Positions 1 to 10,602 of a stretch of 64,000 nucleotides of DNA are shown here, in pieces. How positions within the stretch are numbered: position 1 is the stretch's first letter; every line of letters begins with the position of its first letter. The position numbers were made by a program, and so were the translations under genes. This DNA comes from Aquilaria yunnanensis (lineage: Eukaryota; Streptophyta; Magnoliopsida; Malvales; Thymelaeaceae), in contig CM077598.1 in assembly GCA_039654915.1 (NCBI GenBank), positions 77,714,041 to 77,778,040 on the forward strand, read 5' to 3'. Below the pieces are notes generated by a model. The model made no database searches. It was not told the DNA's origin and saw nothing but the letters and a program-made list of their open reading frames with translations.

Positions 1-395
1 GTTACCAACTATCTGTCCCCTACGCCCAGAAGTTCAGGAGCATCCGACCGCACACGTGTCATGATCTGAACGGGCTAGGTATTCGTATATATACAGGAAA
101 TAAATACTTGACAGGAGGTTGGTTGGCCGGAGATACAGCTCCCACACTCTGAGAAAATACCAGGCGAAACTTTTCTGCCTTTCTCTTTGAGCTAGTGACT
201 TTCTCCTTTTTCCGGCCACCACTGACTTGGGCGTCGGAGGCTCCCCCCCCGGAAAAACACTCCGGGGGCCTCCTAACCCTGTTTACCAGCTTTTCAGGTA
301 CCATCCTTGGGGCGATCCACCTTCCAGGCGTTCTTCCTCCTAGAAGTCTCTTCAACAGTCATCATGACTCACAACGATGAGGCCCCAGGCCATCA
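1..395 (+). repeat. 5' LTR of element A, 3' portion
   Basis: These 395 bp match the last 395 bp of the 867-bp LTR at 9736-10602 with two mismatches. The LTR ends in CA at 395, directly before the primer-binding site. It holds a TATA-like run at 86-93 and, unusually, the gag start codon at 364-366. The first 472 bp of this LTR lie upstream of the window. Confidence 0.93.
86..93 (+). promoter_or_regulatory. Candidate TATA box of the LTR promoter (element A)
   Basis: An alternating TATATATA run lies about 270 bp upstream of the gag ATG and at the matching place in the other A/B-type LTRs. Its position suits the core promoter of the genomic RNA. The transcription start cannot be seen. Confidence 0.55.
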
Positions 396-2040
396 TTTGG
401 CGCTGTCTGTGGGAACCCGCTCGCAAATCGCCGTCATTGAGACTCGGCATTCTAAGGACAAGGGACTCCCAAGGTCCTCGTCCGCGCCTGAGATACAACC
501 GGCCGCTGAGCAGACATTCCCAGAGACTTCTACGCCCGAGGAAGACCGCCCTCTGGTAATCACCATGAGCTTCTTGAGCGACTTTCAGTGCTCGGTCGTT
601 GTTGAAATGACTCAGCAGATCGACCGAAGATGGCCACAGCAGTCACAGGCCCAGAAACCCTCCTCATCAGCACGCCCTCGGGAGAGAAGCCCCAAGTCTA
701 CATACCGCAGTTCAGGAAGTGGAGAGCCTCGCGGAGAATCATCCACATAAGATATAGCCCTCGGGAAACGGCCTGTGGGACAAACCGGGTCCAAGCGACC
801 GAGAGTCTCACAGCGAAGCAGTTCGTCGCCCGAGGCGAGGTCCCTGACCCCTCCGCGCCGAACTCGCTCCCCGAAGAGGCGCCGTCGATCTCCCTCCCGT
901 GAAAATGGTCCTAGCGCCACTGCGCTTATGGAAAGGATATTGGCACGGCTAGACAGAGTGGAGAAGCAAGTGGCCAGAAAACCCGTTTGGGACAGGCTGT
1001 CGGGGGCATTATGCGAAGATGACTCCCCGTTTATTCGCGCCGTCGTTGAGGCAGTTATGCCAGGCGACTTCAGAGTGCCTAGGCTGGAGATCTATGATGG
1101 CCGGACTGATCCACAGGCGCATCTGACGAAGTACAGACAGAGCATGATAATGCACGGAGCTGATGACGCTACCATGTGCAAATGCTTCGAAGTCACCCTC
1201 ACGGGCCCAGCAACAGCATGGTACAATTCCTTGCCCCCAGGGACTATCACTGAATTCCAGGAGTTGTCCACAGCCTTCACCCAGCAGTTCATTGGGAGCA
1301 GGCCGACGGCCAAAATGCCTGTGCAGATGTTCGACATAGAGCAGAGAAACGGAGAGACAATTCGAGACTATGTCGAACGATTCAACAGGGAAGCACTTAG
1401 CGTCCCGGACTTCCGGCCCGAAATCCGCATCCTCGCTATGACACGGGGCCTTCGGCGTGACTCACAGCTGTTCTACGAGTTCTCAAAGGACCCCCCGGAG
1501 ACCCTCGAAGAATTTTACCGAAGGGCAGAGCAGCACATGACAGCCGAGGAATTGAGGATGGCGTGGCCGAAGTCTGATCATGACCGCGCCGAAGGGTCCA
1601 GTCAGCAAGCTCGGCATCTTTCTGAACACACAGGCCGACCACGATGAATGCGAGGAAGGAAACCTCAAAGTTTCACGCCCTTGAGCACGACACGGACCAA
1701 CATTCTCATGGCGCTGGAAAGGCAAGGGACGCAGATTCGGCGGCCAAAGGCCATGGCCGCCGATAATAAGAAGAATGCCAAGAAGTTCTGCCAGTTTGAT
1801 CGCGACCACGGTCATGACACCGAAGACTGCTTCCAGCTGAAGAAGTACATAGAGTCGCTGATCAAACAGGGCCAACTTCGCAAGTACCTGCGGATGCCCT
1901 CCCCAAAAGGCAGAAAAGAGGAGGAAGAGAGGTCCGAAAATGAGGACTATGACTTTGACAGGCGGAGAAACAGAAGTCCAAAAAGGCGCCTTCCACCTCT
2001 AGTAGGGGTCATCCAAACCATCACCACGGGGCTCCCATCC
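364..2040 (+). pseudogene. gag: gag region of element A (capsid and nucleocapsid), two nonsense codons
   Basis: Gag forms the virus-like particle and packages the element RNA. The frame opens at an ATG inside the 5' LTR (reading MTHNDEAPGHH) and continues through the primer site. The retrotransposon gag domain spans about 1075-1550, with the landmarks YDGRTDPQAHL, TAWYNSLPPG, FTQQFIGSRP and GETIRDYVERFNREAL. A variant zinc knuckle follows at about 1784-1835 (CQFDRDHGHDTEDC); copies B, C and I have His where A has the first Asp. Stops at 748-750 (GAA to TAA against B) and 1645-1647 (CGA to TGA against B) break it. Pol follows in the same frame, so the gag boundary at about 2040 is approximate. 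Confidence 0.9.
398..415 (+). other. Primer-binding site of element A
   Basis: TGGCGCTGTCTGTGGGAA lies two bases after the LTR end. It has the TGGCGCCG-like start typical of plant gypsy elements primed by a tRNA such as tRNA-Asp. It is also translated, because the gag frame starts upstream in the LTR and reads it as LALSVG. Confidence 0.85.
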
Positions 2041-5000
2041 TCGGAAAGAAAGCGGAAGGCCAGAGAAATTGCAGTTATGGAGTATCAAAGTCCATCAAAG
2101 AAACTGGCTAGCAAAGATGGCTCCACCGTCGTCTTCCCCCACGACGACCCGCTGCTGATAATGGCGAGAATAGGGAACTGGGACGTCAAGAGAGTGTTGC
2201 TTGATGATGGCTCAAATGCCGATGTCCTATTCTCGCACTTACTGCCAAGCTTGGGCATCTCCAGCAGCGAGCTTAAACCTGTCACCACACCCACCTTCGG
2301 CGTTGGGCCATCCGAACTACCCGTCCTCGGATGGATCGACCTCCCTTTGATGATGAAAGGCACTTCGGTAGACGGAGCAGCTGAGTTGTACGCGTCCACA
2401 ACGGCAAGATTCATTGTCATGGATGTCCCGTCTTCGTACAATGCCATCCTTGGAAGGCAGATGCAGGGGAACCTGCACATTCACCCCGATGTGAAGTACT
2501 TGACTGTCACATTTGCCACCAAGGATGGAGATGCAGAGGTCTTCATCGACCAAGCCGAGGTAAGAAAGGTATTTGTAAAAGCACGAAAGGCTCCGGCAAA
2601 CAACTCTACACAAACGGTGGAGGCAAAGGCGCAGGAGAAAGGCAAAGAAGGAGATCCCGCAGAAGCAGAAACGGAAGCAGTAGATCTTGTCCCAGGACAA
2701 TCTACCCGAATAGGGAAGAGCTTGGCCAAAGGTGACAAGGAAAATCTTGTATCCTTTCTGCTGAAAAATAAAGATCTGTTTGCCTACTTGCCGAAAGACA
2801 TGCCAGGAGTGAACCCTGGCATAATACAGCACAGCCTCAAAGTAAGCCCGGAAGCAAAACCTATCAGGCAAAAGAAACGAAGCATCTCAGCCCACAAAAG
2901 CAACTTTGTGAAAACCGATGTCCAGCGCCTATTGGATGCTGAAGTTATCAGGGAGGTAAAATACCCCGAATGGTTAAGCAACGTGGTCATCGCCACAAAA
3001 GAAGGTAGCAGCAAACTCCGGATGTGCATTGATTTCAGAAACTTGAACAATGCTTGCCCGAAAGACTCATTTCCCCTCCCGCCAATAGATCAACTGGTAG
3101 ATTCAACGGCCGAATACGGGCTCCTGAGCTTCCTAGATGCCTTCAGCGGCTATCATCAGATAAGGATGGACCCCGAAGATGAAGAGAAAACTGCCTTCAT
3201 CACCGAGGGAGGAACGTACTGCTATGTCAGAATGCCCTTCGGGCTCAAAAATGCAGGAGCCACCTACCAGAGACTGATGAACAAGGTCTTCAAGGACCAA
3301 ATGGGGAGAAACATGGAGGTATATGTTGATGATATGATAGTCAAAAGCAAGCTGCCCGGCTACCACGTTGCAGATTTGGAGGAAAGCTTCCAAAAGCTCA
3401 GAGCCTTCGGGATTTGCCTTAATCCCGAGAAGTGTATCTTCGGCGTGACCTCGGGAAAATTCCTTGGGTACATGGTATCTGAAAGAGGCATCGACGCCAA
3501 TCCTGAGAAGATTAAGGGTTTATTTCCAGGTACGGAGATAGGTGTAGACCTTTCTTCAAAGTCCTCACAAAGGCAGCAAAGATGGAAGGCGACCTCGGAA
3601 GAAACAATCATCCTTGGGACGAAGATTGCCAAAAGGCCTGGGAAGAACTCAAAGTCTACCTGGCCAGCCTGCCGACTCTGCGACAACCTCGGGAGGGAGA
3701 ACCCCTCGTACTGTACCTCGCCGTCACAGAAAAGGCCGTGAGCTCGGTTCTGGTGAAAGAAGAAGGGCCGAAACAATGGCCGGTCTACTACGTCAGCAAG
3801 TCCCTGCATGGCGCCGAAGTCAGGTACCCTTTGCTTCAAAAAGCTATATACGCCTTGGTGCTTGCAGGAAGAAGACCGCGACCATATTTCCAGGCTCACC
3901 CCATCATCGTCCGAAGTAGTCTACCACTACGGGATGTTATGAAGAGAGTTGATCATTCGGGAAGGCTCTCCAAGTGGTGCATAGAGCTTGGCGAACACGA
4001 AATCACGTATGAGCCTCGGAAGGCCATAAAAGCCCAAGCATTGGCAGATTTTATCGCCAAAATACCCACCACTGAGGAGAACCACTCAGATCCGAAAGAA
4101 GGTGAGCCTGAATAGACCTTGCATGTTGACGGAGCCTCGGGGTCCAAACACCAGGGAGCTGGAATAGTTATCAGAGGACCCGAAGGCCTAGAGGTGATGA
4201 AGGCTATCAAGTTCAGCTTCAACGTCACCAATAATGTGGCTGAGTATGAAGCCCTCATAGCGGGATTACGCTTGGCCAAAAAGATTGGCGTGAGAAACTT
4301 AAGGGCTCACAGCGATTCCCAGCTGGTAGTTCGGCAGACGGCAGGAGATTATGGGGCGAAGGACCCAATCTTGGCAAAATACCAGGAGCTGGTAACAAAA
4401 CTCATCCAAGAGTTTGACGCCGTGCGGATCGAAAATGTACCCCGGCGGAATAACACTGAGGCAGATTGCTTAGCGAAGTCCAAAACATACACCGAGGTGC
4501 TAGACCATCCAAGCATCTCCGTGCTAAGCGTAACGACCTCGGGAACAGGGTGGAAGGACCCCATAAAGAGATACCTCGCAGAGAATGAGCTTCCTGAAGA
4601 CGCCGGCAATGCTGCAAGACTGCGAAGACGCACCGGAAGATTCTTCCTGATTGGTGAAGAGTTATATCGGCAAGGATATGCAAATCCGCTGCAGAGATGT
4701 GTGGGCGAAGAGGATACTGAGATGGTCCTCGAAGAAGTTCACGAAGGCATGTGCGGCTCGCACATTGGAACTGATGCCCTTGCAACAGTGATACTCTGCC
4801 AAGGATACTTCTGGCCTACCCTGAGAAAGGACGCAAGGCAGTTCATCCAGAAGTGCGGTAGTTGCAAGAGACATGCAAAAATCCAGAGGATACCCTCGGA
4901 AATGGTAACGTCGGCAGACTATCCTTGGCCCTTCGCAGTCTGGGATATAGACCTTATTGGGCCACTCCCCACAGTGCCCGGAGGCGGGAAATTCTGCGTG

Positions 5001-5786
5001 GTAGCAGTGGACTATTTCTCAAAGTGGGTAGAGGCAGAACCACTAGCAACAATCTCGGCAAAAGAAGTGCAGAAGTTCGTATGGAAGAACATCGTATGCA
5101 GATTTGGCATACCGAGGGTACTAGTAGCTGATAATGGATCCCAGTTCATAGACAAAGGATTCCAGGAATTCATCAGCGACCTCGGAATAAAGATGCACTT
5201 CGCCCCAGTAGCTCACCCCCAAAGCAATGGGCAGGTGGAAGTATCAAACAGGACCATAAAAGATGGCCTGAAAAAGAGACTTGGGGAAGCCGAGGGGAAA
5301 TGGCCAGGAGAACTCCAAAGTGTATTGTGGAGCTACCGAACGACGCCACGAAGAGCCACAGGGGAAACTCCCTTCTCACTCGTCTTCGGAACAGAGGCCA
5401 TTATCCCAATAGAGATAGTTCAGCCTTCAATACGGGTGCAAGTATTTGATGAAGGCGGAAATGACCTCGGTTTGAGAACTAAGCTCGACCTTGTGGCCGA
5501 ACACAGAGAAATAGCCGAGCTGAGAAGAAAAGCTTTCCAGCAAAGAGTGGCCGCGGCTATCAACTTAAAAGCCAGGCCAAAAGAAATAAAAAAAGGAGAC
5601 CTCGTTCTCCGAAAGGCCGACTTTGCACCCCGAAGGCCATCTCACGGAGTACTTCACGCAAATTGGGAAGGACCTTATCTGGTTCTCACCGAAGTACGAA
5701 AAGGTGTGTACAAGCTTGGCGACGCTGAAGGCGTAGAATTGAAAAACACTTGGCATTCAGACGCCTTGAAAAAATTCTACGCCTAA
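2041..5786 (+). pseudogene. pol: pol region of element A: protease, RT, RNase H, second RNase H, integrase
   Basis: Pol processes the polyprotein, copies the RNA and integrates the cDNA. Protease has LLDDGSNADVLF at about 2196-2231. RT runs from about 2940 to 3530 with the catalytic YVDDM at about 3322-3336. A 76-bp deletion near 3518 (against B) causes a frameshift. RNase H follows at about 3582-4000 (VYYVSKSLHGAEVRYPLLQK). After a TAG at 4113-4115 (TGG in B) comes the second, archaeal-type RNase H (VDGASG, then NVAEYEALIAGLRLA, AHSDSQLVV). Integrase has an HHCC finger at about 4740-4870 and DDE residues in IDLIGPL, ADNGSQF and GQVEVSNR. The frame ends FYA-stop at 5784-5786. The element cannot make a full polyprotein. 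Confidence 0.92.
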
Positions 5787-5939
5787 GGTTGAGCAGAGGA
5801 GATATATTGTACAAGAAATATTCTAAGTACAGAATGGTCTGGAGAAGAATGGTCTTGAGAAATTTTTTTTTATATATACCAAATTGTCCATGACAGAATT
5901 CCGCGAAGGTGCTCGCCATGAAAAAAGCAGATGTGACTT

Positions 5940-6412
5940 CCCGAAGTCCCTTGAGCCACTATGCTCGGGAAAAATGGGAAACAAGAATCTTGCAAAGGTA
6001 CTCGGCATAATCAGTGCAGAGAAAATTTTTCGAACACCCTTGAGCGAACATGCTCGGGAAAAAGGGAAAGCAAGAATCTCGCAAAAGTACACGCCAAAAC
6101 AAAAGCAGAGGTAATTTCCGAACACCCTTGAGCGAACGTGCTCGGGAAAAAGGGAAATGAGCAATCTCGTGAAAATTTTCCTAAGTCCCTTGAGCAAATA
6201 TGCTCGGGACAATAGGAAGACAAAATTTTCCGAAGTCCCTTGAGCGAACATGTTCGGGATAAAAGGGAACAAAAAGCCTGCAAAAGACTTAGCCAAATTT
6301 TTATAAACTTTCCAGAAAGTCTCTTGAGCGAGCACACTCGGGACAAAGGAAGGTAAAAAGTTTCTTTGGTTGCAGGTTTTCCGAAAGTCTCTTGAGCAAA
6401 CGTGTTCGGGAC
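5940..6412 (+). repeat. Array of seven hairpin-forming repeats between pol and the antisense gene (A)
   Basis: A 22-bp core, CCCTTGAGCGAACATGCTCGGG with variants, occurs at about 5948, 6038, 6125, 6187, 6237, 6320 and 6389, spaced 50-89 bp. As RNA, each core folds into a 7-bp stem (CUUGAGC with GCUCGGG, two G-U pairs) around a 6-nt loop. Flanking A-rich text is also repeated. The array lies where the + strand gag-pol and the minus strand gene converge. Terminator, RNA-protein site or simple repeat expansion are all possible. Confidence 0.8.
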
Positions 6413-6543
6413 AGTGGAAATGAAGAAACTTGCAAGAAAGGACTTAGCCAAAAGATTGTTCATTTAGAGCAAACGCTGCCTTACAAAAGAAGTGCCCAAA
6501 GAAGGAAAACAAAGGAGAAAAATAAGAGGAGCCCTAGAACAAA

Positions 6544-8893
6544 CTAGGGAGAGCCGGGCGGACGAAGACCAGGAAGCTTCAAATGCTCGACCTTGGACCA
6601 CTGCCACCGAGGTCCCTCAGGAATATTCAGGCCCTCCAGAAAAGAGAGGTCCAAATCTGGGAACCTCTGCAGGACTTGGTACCGAGCAAGGCAGAAGCCG
6701 TCCTGAAAGGCGACCTTGGGCATTTGATCAGAAGTATGTTTTTGAACGCCAAGGTCGTTGAGTTCGTCCCTCAGCTCAGCAATCTCCTCCTCCAGCTCGC
6801 TTATCCCCAGCGTCCCTTCGGACTCCTTCTTCAGAGCCTCGACCTCGGCTCGGAGAGCATTGTTCTCATCCATCAACCTCACCGCAAGACTGTCAGAAAT
6901 AGCCTTGTCCTTGACAAGATCTCCGTTGGCGGCGAGCAGCCCCTTTACTTGGTCGCCGAGGTCAGCAATCTTCCGGGAGGAGTCCTTTTCAAGTTCTTCT
7001 CTCTTCTTCGAGAACTCCTCCCGAACGGCGGCGATTTGTTGAGAATGATCCGCTGCCAGCTGCTGGTTGCTGGCGACCACCTTCGCAAGTGAAGCCTTCG
7101 CTTCACTGAGTTCCCACGAAGTCACATCCTTGGAGGCAGCCTCTCTGGCCACCCGTACTCGGAGGTAACCAGCGTACTCCAGCAGCTACGGCAAGGCAAA
7201 AGTCTAGGTTAGTACAAGTCTAAACACTTAGAAAATTGAGGAAAAAGAGTGTAAAGACTATACCTGAGCAGCATGCTCGGTGACTTTTGCGGCGAGGGTA
7301 TTATCCCTCGAGTGAGCCGCCGCAATGGCCCGGAAGGAGGCGTCAGTGGTCATCCCCTTCCAAATCTCCTTTGTCATTTTTGGACAATCGTCAGAGAACA
7401 AATTCATATCCTCCGTGATTGTCCAAAAGGGCTCCAAGGGGATCTTCCCCTCAGGGATTTTGGCATCGCGGAGGGCCCGTTTCCTCTCATGAATGGCCCT
7501 CCAGCCGGCAGTAAGAGGCTCCTCTGAAAGTGAGAAGGAAGTTAGGAGTAGAAGAAAAATTCGCGAAAAGCAAAGGAGCTGAACTTCGCCTGAAGGCATA
7601 CCTGGAGGAACCTCGGAGATAGTGTCCTCGGGATCCTCGGGCCCCTCGGTAGAAAGACCCTTACCCTTCTGCCGATACCGCTCCTCGGCAGTAGGTACTT
7701 CTACCACTACAGTGTTTCTGGGGGCCTCGAGGTCGGGAGGAGGCACCTCAGCGGAAGTAGCGGGGACCTCGGCCGGTGAAATTTCAACAAGACCAGCCTC
7801 TTCGCCAGCTTCTTCTTCCGAAAGCTCTGGCTGAGGAGGCTGGACAGCCTTCCTAGCTCGCTTTGCCGAAGGCCCCGCCCCTGTCGACTTCCTTCTTCGG
7901 GAGGCCGCCTTCTTTGTCTGCTCCCCCTTCTCCACTTGGCCAGAAAAGAGGGCCTTGTAGTAGGAGGCAGCCCCATCGCCCATCTCTGAAAAAGAGAAGA
8001 AATATCAGCGTAAGTCCGAGGAAAAGATATAAAGGGGTGGAAGATTACTCACTCTCGGCAAAAGATTCGAAAGAAGTCTCCCCCTTAAGGAGCTTGACCA
8101 GCCAGGAGTCCTTCCCGGCGGTGGCGGGAGCGGGCATATTGAGGTCAGTCTCGTGCTCCTTAACCACTTTCAGCTCCCGAAGGACTTCTTCGGTCATCAA
8201 CCTCCAGTCGATAGGAAAGGGGTAAAGAGCACGAGGAGAGACCTCGGGAACCCAGTCAGCGACTGCCCGAATGCGAGCGTCGAAATCCGCGAACACAGAA
8301 GCCAACGGTGGGGTCAGCAGCATCCTCGGATCAACGACGTCTGCGTTCAGCACTCCTTGAGCCCATCTGGTCGGGACATCAGACCAGTTCTTATCCACCT
8401 TCAGGAAAAAGAACTTAGGCTGCCAACCCCGCCAGCTATCCTTCGTGTCGAAGGTGAAGGTGAATTTTTTGCTCCCGGATCCCCGAGGCAGCAGGAAATA
8501 GAAGCCACCCTTCGGGACCACGTAGAGCTTGTAGTACTGTATGAAAATGATGAAGTGGGGCTCTATCCCGAACACGCCACACATGCAGAGGTAGGCGTTA
8601 AAATAGCAGTACGCATTAGGGGGAAGCTGGTTCACAGCAATGCCATGGAATTGGCAGAACTCGCAAACCACCTTCGGGGGAGGATACCGAAGTCCGGCCT
8701 TCAGTTGGGCTCGGAAGACGGTAACCTCGTCGCCGCGGTTTGAAAAAGCAAAATGGCTAGAACGAGGCAGCCTGGTCACAGCGTAAGAGGGAAGAAAGAA
8801 TTTTTTCTTCCACCTCTCTAGTTTTTTGGGGGTGGTACAGCAAGGATGGGCCAGAAGAGGTTTCCAGCTCTCGGGAACAGGCATCGTAGACAT
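6544..8893 (-). CDS. Four-exon antisense gene of Tat element A (Transposase_28-like plus coiled coil), open frame
   Basis: Exons, in minus-strand order, are 8893-8053, 7985-7602, 7523-7264 and 7185-6544; the introns are 67, 78 and 78 bp with GT...AG ends and phases 1, 1 and 0. The joined frame is open for about 708 residues. Exon 1 (residues 1-280) matches the plant 'putative gypsy type transposon' family (Transposase_28), with landmarks FRAQLKAGLRYPPPKVVCEF and FHGIAVNQLPPNAY. Exon 2 has basic clusters (RRRK, KRARK) suggesting a nuclear signal, then an acidic Pro-rich stretch. Exon 4 is a long coiled coil. Additional ORFs at this position are known in Tat elements, but their biochemical role is not. 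Splicing is inferred from frame continuity and from copies B and C. A host origin is possible. Confidence 0.82.
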
Positions 8894-9719
8894 GGAAAAG
8901 AGTTTGAGATGGAAAAGAAAATAGTTTCCAGAAAAAACTCAGAAGACGAGTTTGGAAAAAAAAACAACAGTTTTCCAGAAAAACTCAGAAAAACAGAGGA
9001 ATCAGAGTACTCTGGAAATCAAAACCCACCAAAAGATTTGCCTGAGGACGCCGTCGTGAAAGTTGGTAGGAAAAGCTCTGATTAAAGAAGCTCCGCCACA
9101 GAAAGCAAGATAAAACGCAAGAACAGAGGGCAAAGCAGAGAGAGAGCAGAAAAACAGTAAGTGGGACTTATGATGGAATGGGCTATTTATAGGCCAAAGG
9201 TTGGTAGCCGAAAAGAGATCATAAGTACCCATTGGAGGCGAACCGTCGCCGTAACTGCCCGCTGCACCCGAAAAGGCGCGCCCTCTGTAAATGACGCGTC
9301 TCTCTTCCAATGGCAAGAAGCCACGTGTCAACCGCTGCGCAGAAATAGGGGACATGCCTCCCCAAACGTCCCTGGAAAATCGGGACACACCTCCTGATTG
9401 GGACACATCGTTTGACATCCCTGAAAACTGGAGATGCGCCGCTCAGTCTGACACGCTTGGCCATCAGACCTGTAGAAATAAAAAGCAGGCCACCTCGAGG
9501 ACACCAAGAGACAGGCTATGGCTGAACAGCCCATGACTTTTGGGCAAGAGGTGTATCTTCGGTACAGGCTTTGGCTCGGAGACACCAAAGAATAGGCCAA
9601 GGCCGAACAGCCCAGACCCTCGGGCAAAAGGTGCGACCTCGGAACAGGTTATGCTTCCCAACAAGACTCCCAACGACAACCTCGGAAAGAGATGCAAACC
9701 GAAGTCTTCACTTCGGCTT
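8894..9719. other. 5' leader and promoter region of the antisense gene, A
   Basis: No coding sequence is visible. The stretch holds the 5' leader of the minus-strand gene, its TATA box at 9184-9191 and about 530 bp of upstream DNA up to the polypurine tract. The same block is present in B (21824-22647) and, diverged, in C and E. Confidence 0.6.
9184..9191 (-). promoter_or_regulatory. TATA box of the antisense gene (A)
   Basis: Reading the minus strand, CCTATAAATAGCC is a good plant TATA box 298 bp upstream of the ATG at 8893. TATA-type boxes stand at 295-298 bp in B, C and E as well, which makes chance unlikely. Confidence 0.75.
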
Positions 9720-9735
9720 TCCAGAGGGGGGCATG
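9720..9735 (+). other. Polypurine tract of element A
   Basis: CCAGAGGGGGGCATG directly precedes the 3' LTR and would prime plus-strand DNA synthesis. B has the same tract at 21809-21823. Confidence 0.8.
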
Positions 9736-10602
9736 TGATAGCCAAAGGCTATCGCCTCAATCTGGCCGAACACCCTGCCACAACAATGGCCAGAAGAACT
9801 GGCGCTTCCCGGGAACAGGTGGAATCATGCACCTCGGGAGATAGCCGGAGAGCTCCGAGCCTCGGCACGCCAGTAAAACTTGAGGACTCTATTCGCCCCC
9901 CAAGGTTGTGAACAGTGCGCCTTCGGAAAAGTGGCACCAGACATTGCTGCCCGACCATGATATCCCCGAAGGCGGAACCCCCTGGAACTGGGAACCCCCG
10001 AACTGAGGGTATGCTTCCCGAAGAGGCTCTGTCCGAACTAGAGGACGACCTCGCCCAGGGACCTCGGGAGTACGGCAGGAGCATTTAAGGAAGCATTTAA
10101 GGAAGCCTCTGACACGTCCCACCACAGACGTAAAAAGCCGCCCTGACCCGCAGACGCCATCAGAATCACATCATGGCCCGTCTCAGCACAAGGCTCGAGG
10201 CCATCTGGTTACCAACTATCTGTCCCCTACGCCCAGAAGTTCAGGAGCATCCGACCGCACACGTGTCATGATCTGAACGGGCTAGGTATTCGTATATATA
10301 CAGGAAATAAATACTTGACATGAGGTTGGTTGGCCGGAGATACAGCTCCCACACTCTGAGAAAATACCAGGCGAAACTTTTCTGCCTTTCTCTTTGAGCT
10401 AGTGACTTTCTCCTTTTTCCGGCCACCACTGACTTGGGCGTCGGAGGCTCCCCCCCCGGAAAAACACTCCGGGGGCCTCCTAACCCTGTTTACCAGCTTT
10501 TCAGGTACCATCCTTGGGGCGATCCACCTTCCAGGCATTCTTCCTCCTAGAAGTCTCTTCAACAGTCATCATGACTCACAACGATGAGGCCCCAGGCCAT
10601 CA
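9736..10602 (+). repeat. 3' LTR of element A (867 bp)
   Basis: The LTR runs from TGATAGCC to GGCCATCA, with the TG...CA ends of an LTR. It opens with a 7-bp inverted repeat (GATAGCC, AAA, GGCTATC). It carries the TATATATA run and the gag start codon near its end (10571-10573). It has the same length as the LTR of B at 20942-21808. Confidence 0.95.

Larger units (their letters stand above)
1..10602 (+). mobile_element. Tat-type Ty3/gypsy LTR retrotransposon A (5' end cut by window)
   Basis: The order is partial 5' LTR, primer-binding site, gag-pol in one frame, hairpin repeat array, antisense spliced gene, polypurine tract and 3' LTR. The second, archaeal-type RNase H domain after the first RNase H, and the extra gene between pol and the 3' LTR, are known marks of the Tat lineage. 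The visible 395 bp of the 5' LTR differs from the 3' LTR at only two positions by eye (near 114 and 340), so the insertion is young. The 3' LTR is followed by CTCTT inside a copia LTR. The matching left target site would lie outside the window, so the duplication cannot be checked. Confidence 0.93.

Noticed and set aside
59..355. Open frames of 60-130 residues within the Tat LTRs (also 9540-9911, 21633-22004 and others)
   Set aside because: They recur because the LTRs recur, lie on both strands and show no recognisable domain; GC-rich LTR text easily stays open.
2317..2871. Long minus-strand open frame under gag-pol of A (and its mirror at 28654-29208 in B)
   Set aside because: It is a shadow of the protease-RT frame: it exists only where the coding strand is intact and has no domain or promoter of its own.
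5940..6412. CRISPR-like array
   Set aside because: The context is a plant retrotransposon; spacers are irregular and partly repeated themselves, and no cas genes are present.
8045..8893. Host gene captured by element A, single-exon reading ending at 8045
   Set aside because: The last codons run into the intron; the spliced model explains the next frames and is shared by B and C. The gene belongs to the element family, not to this locus.
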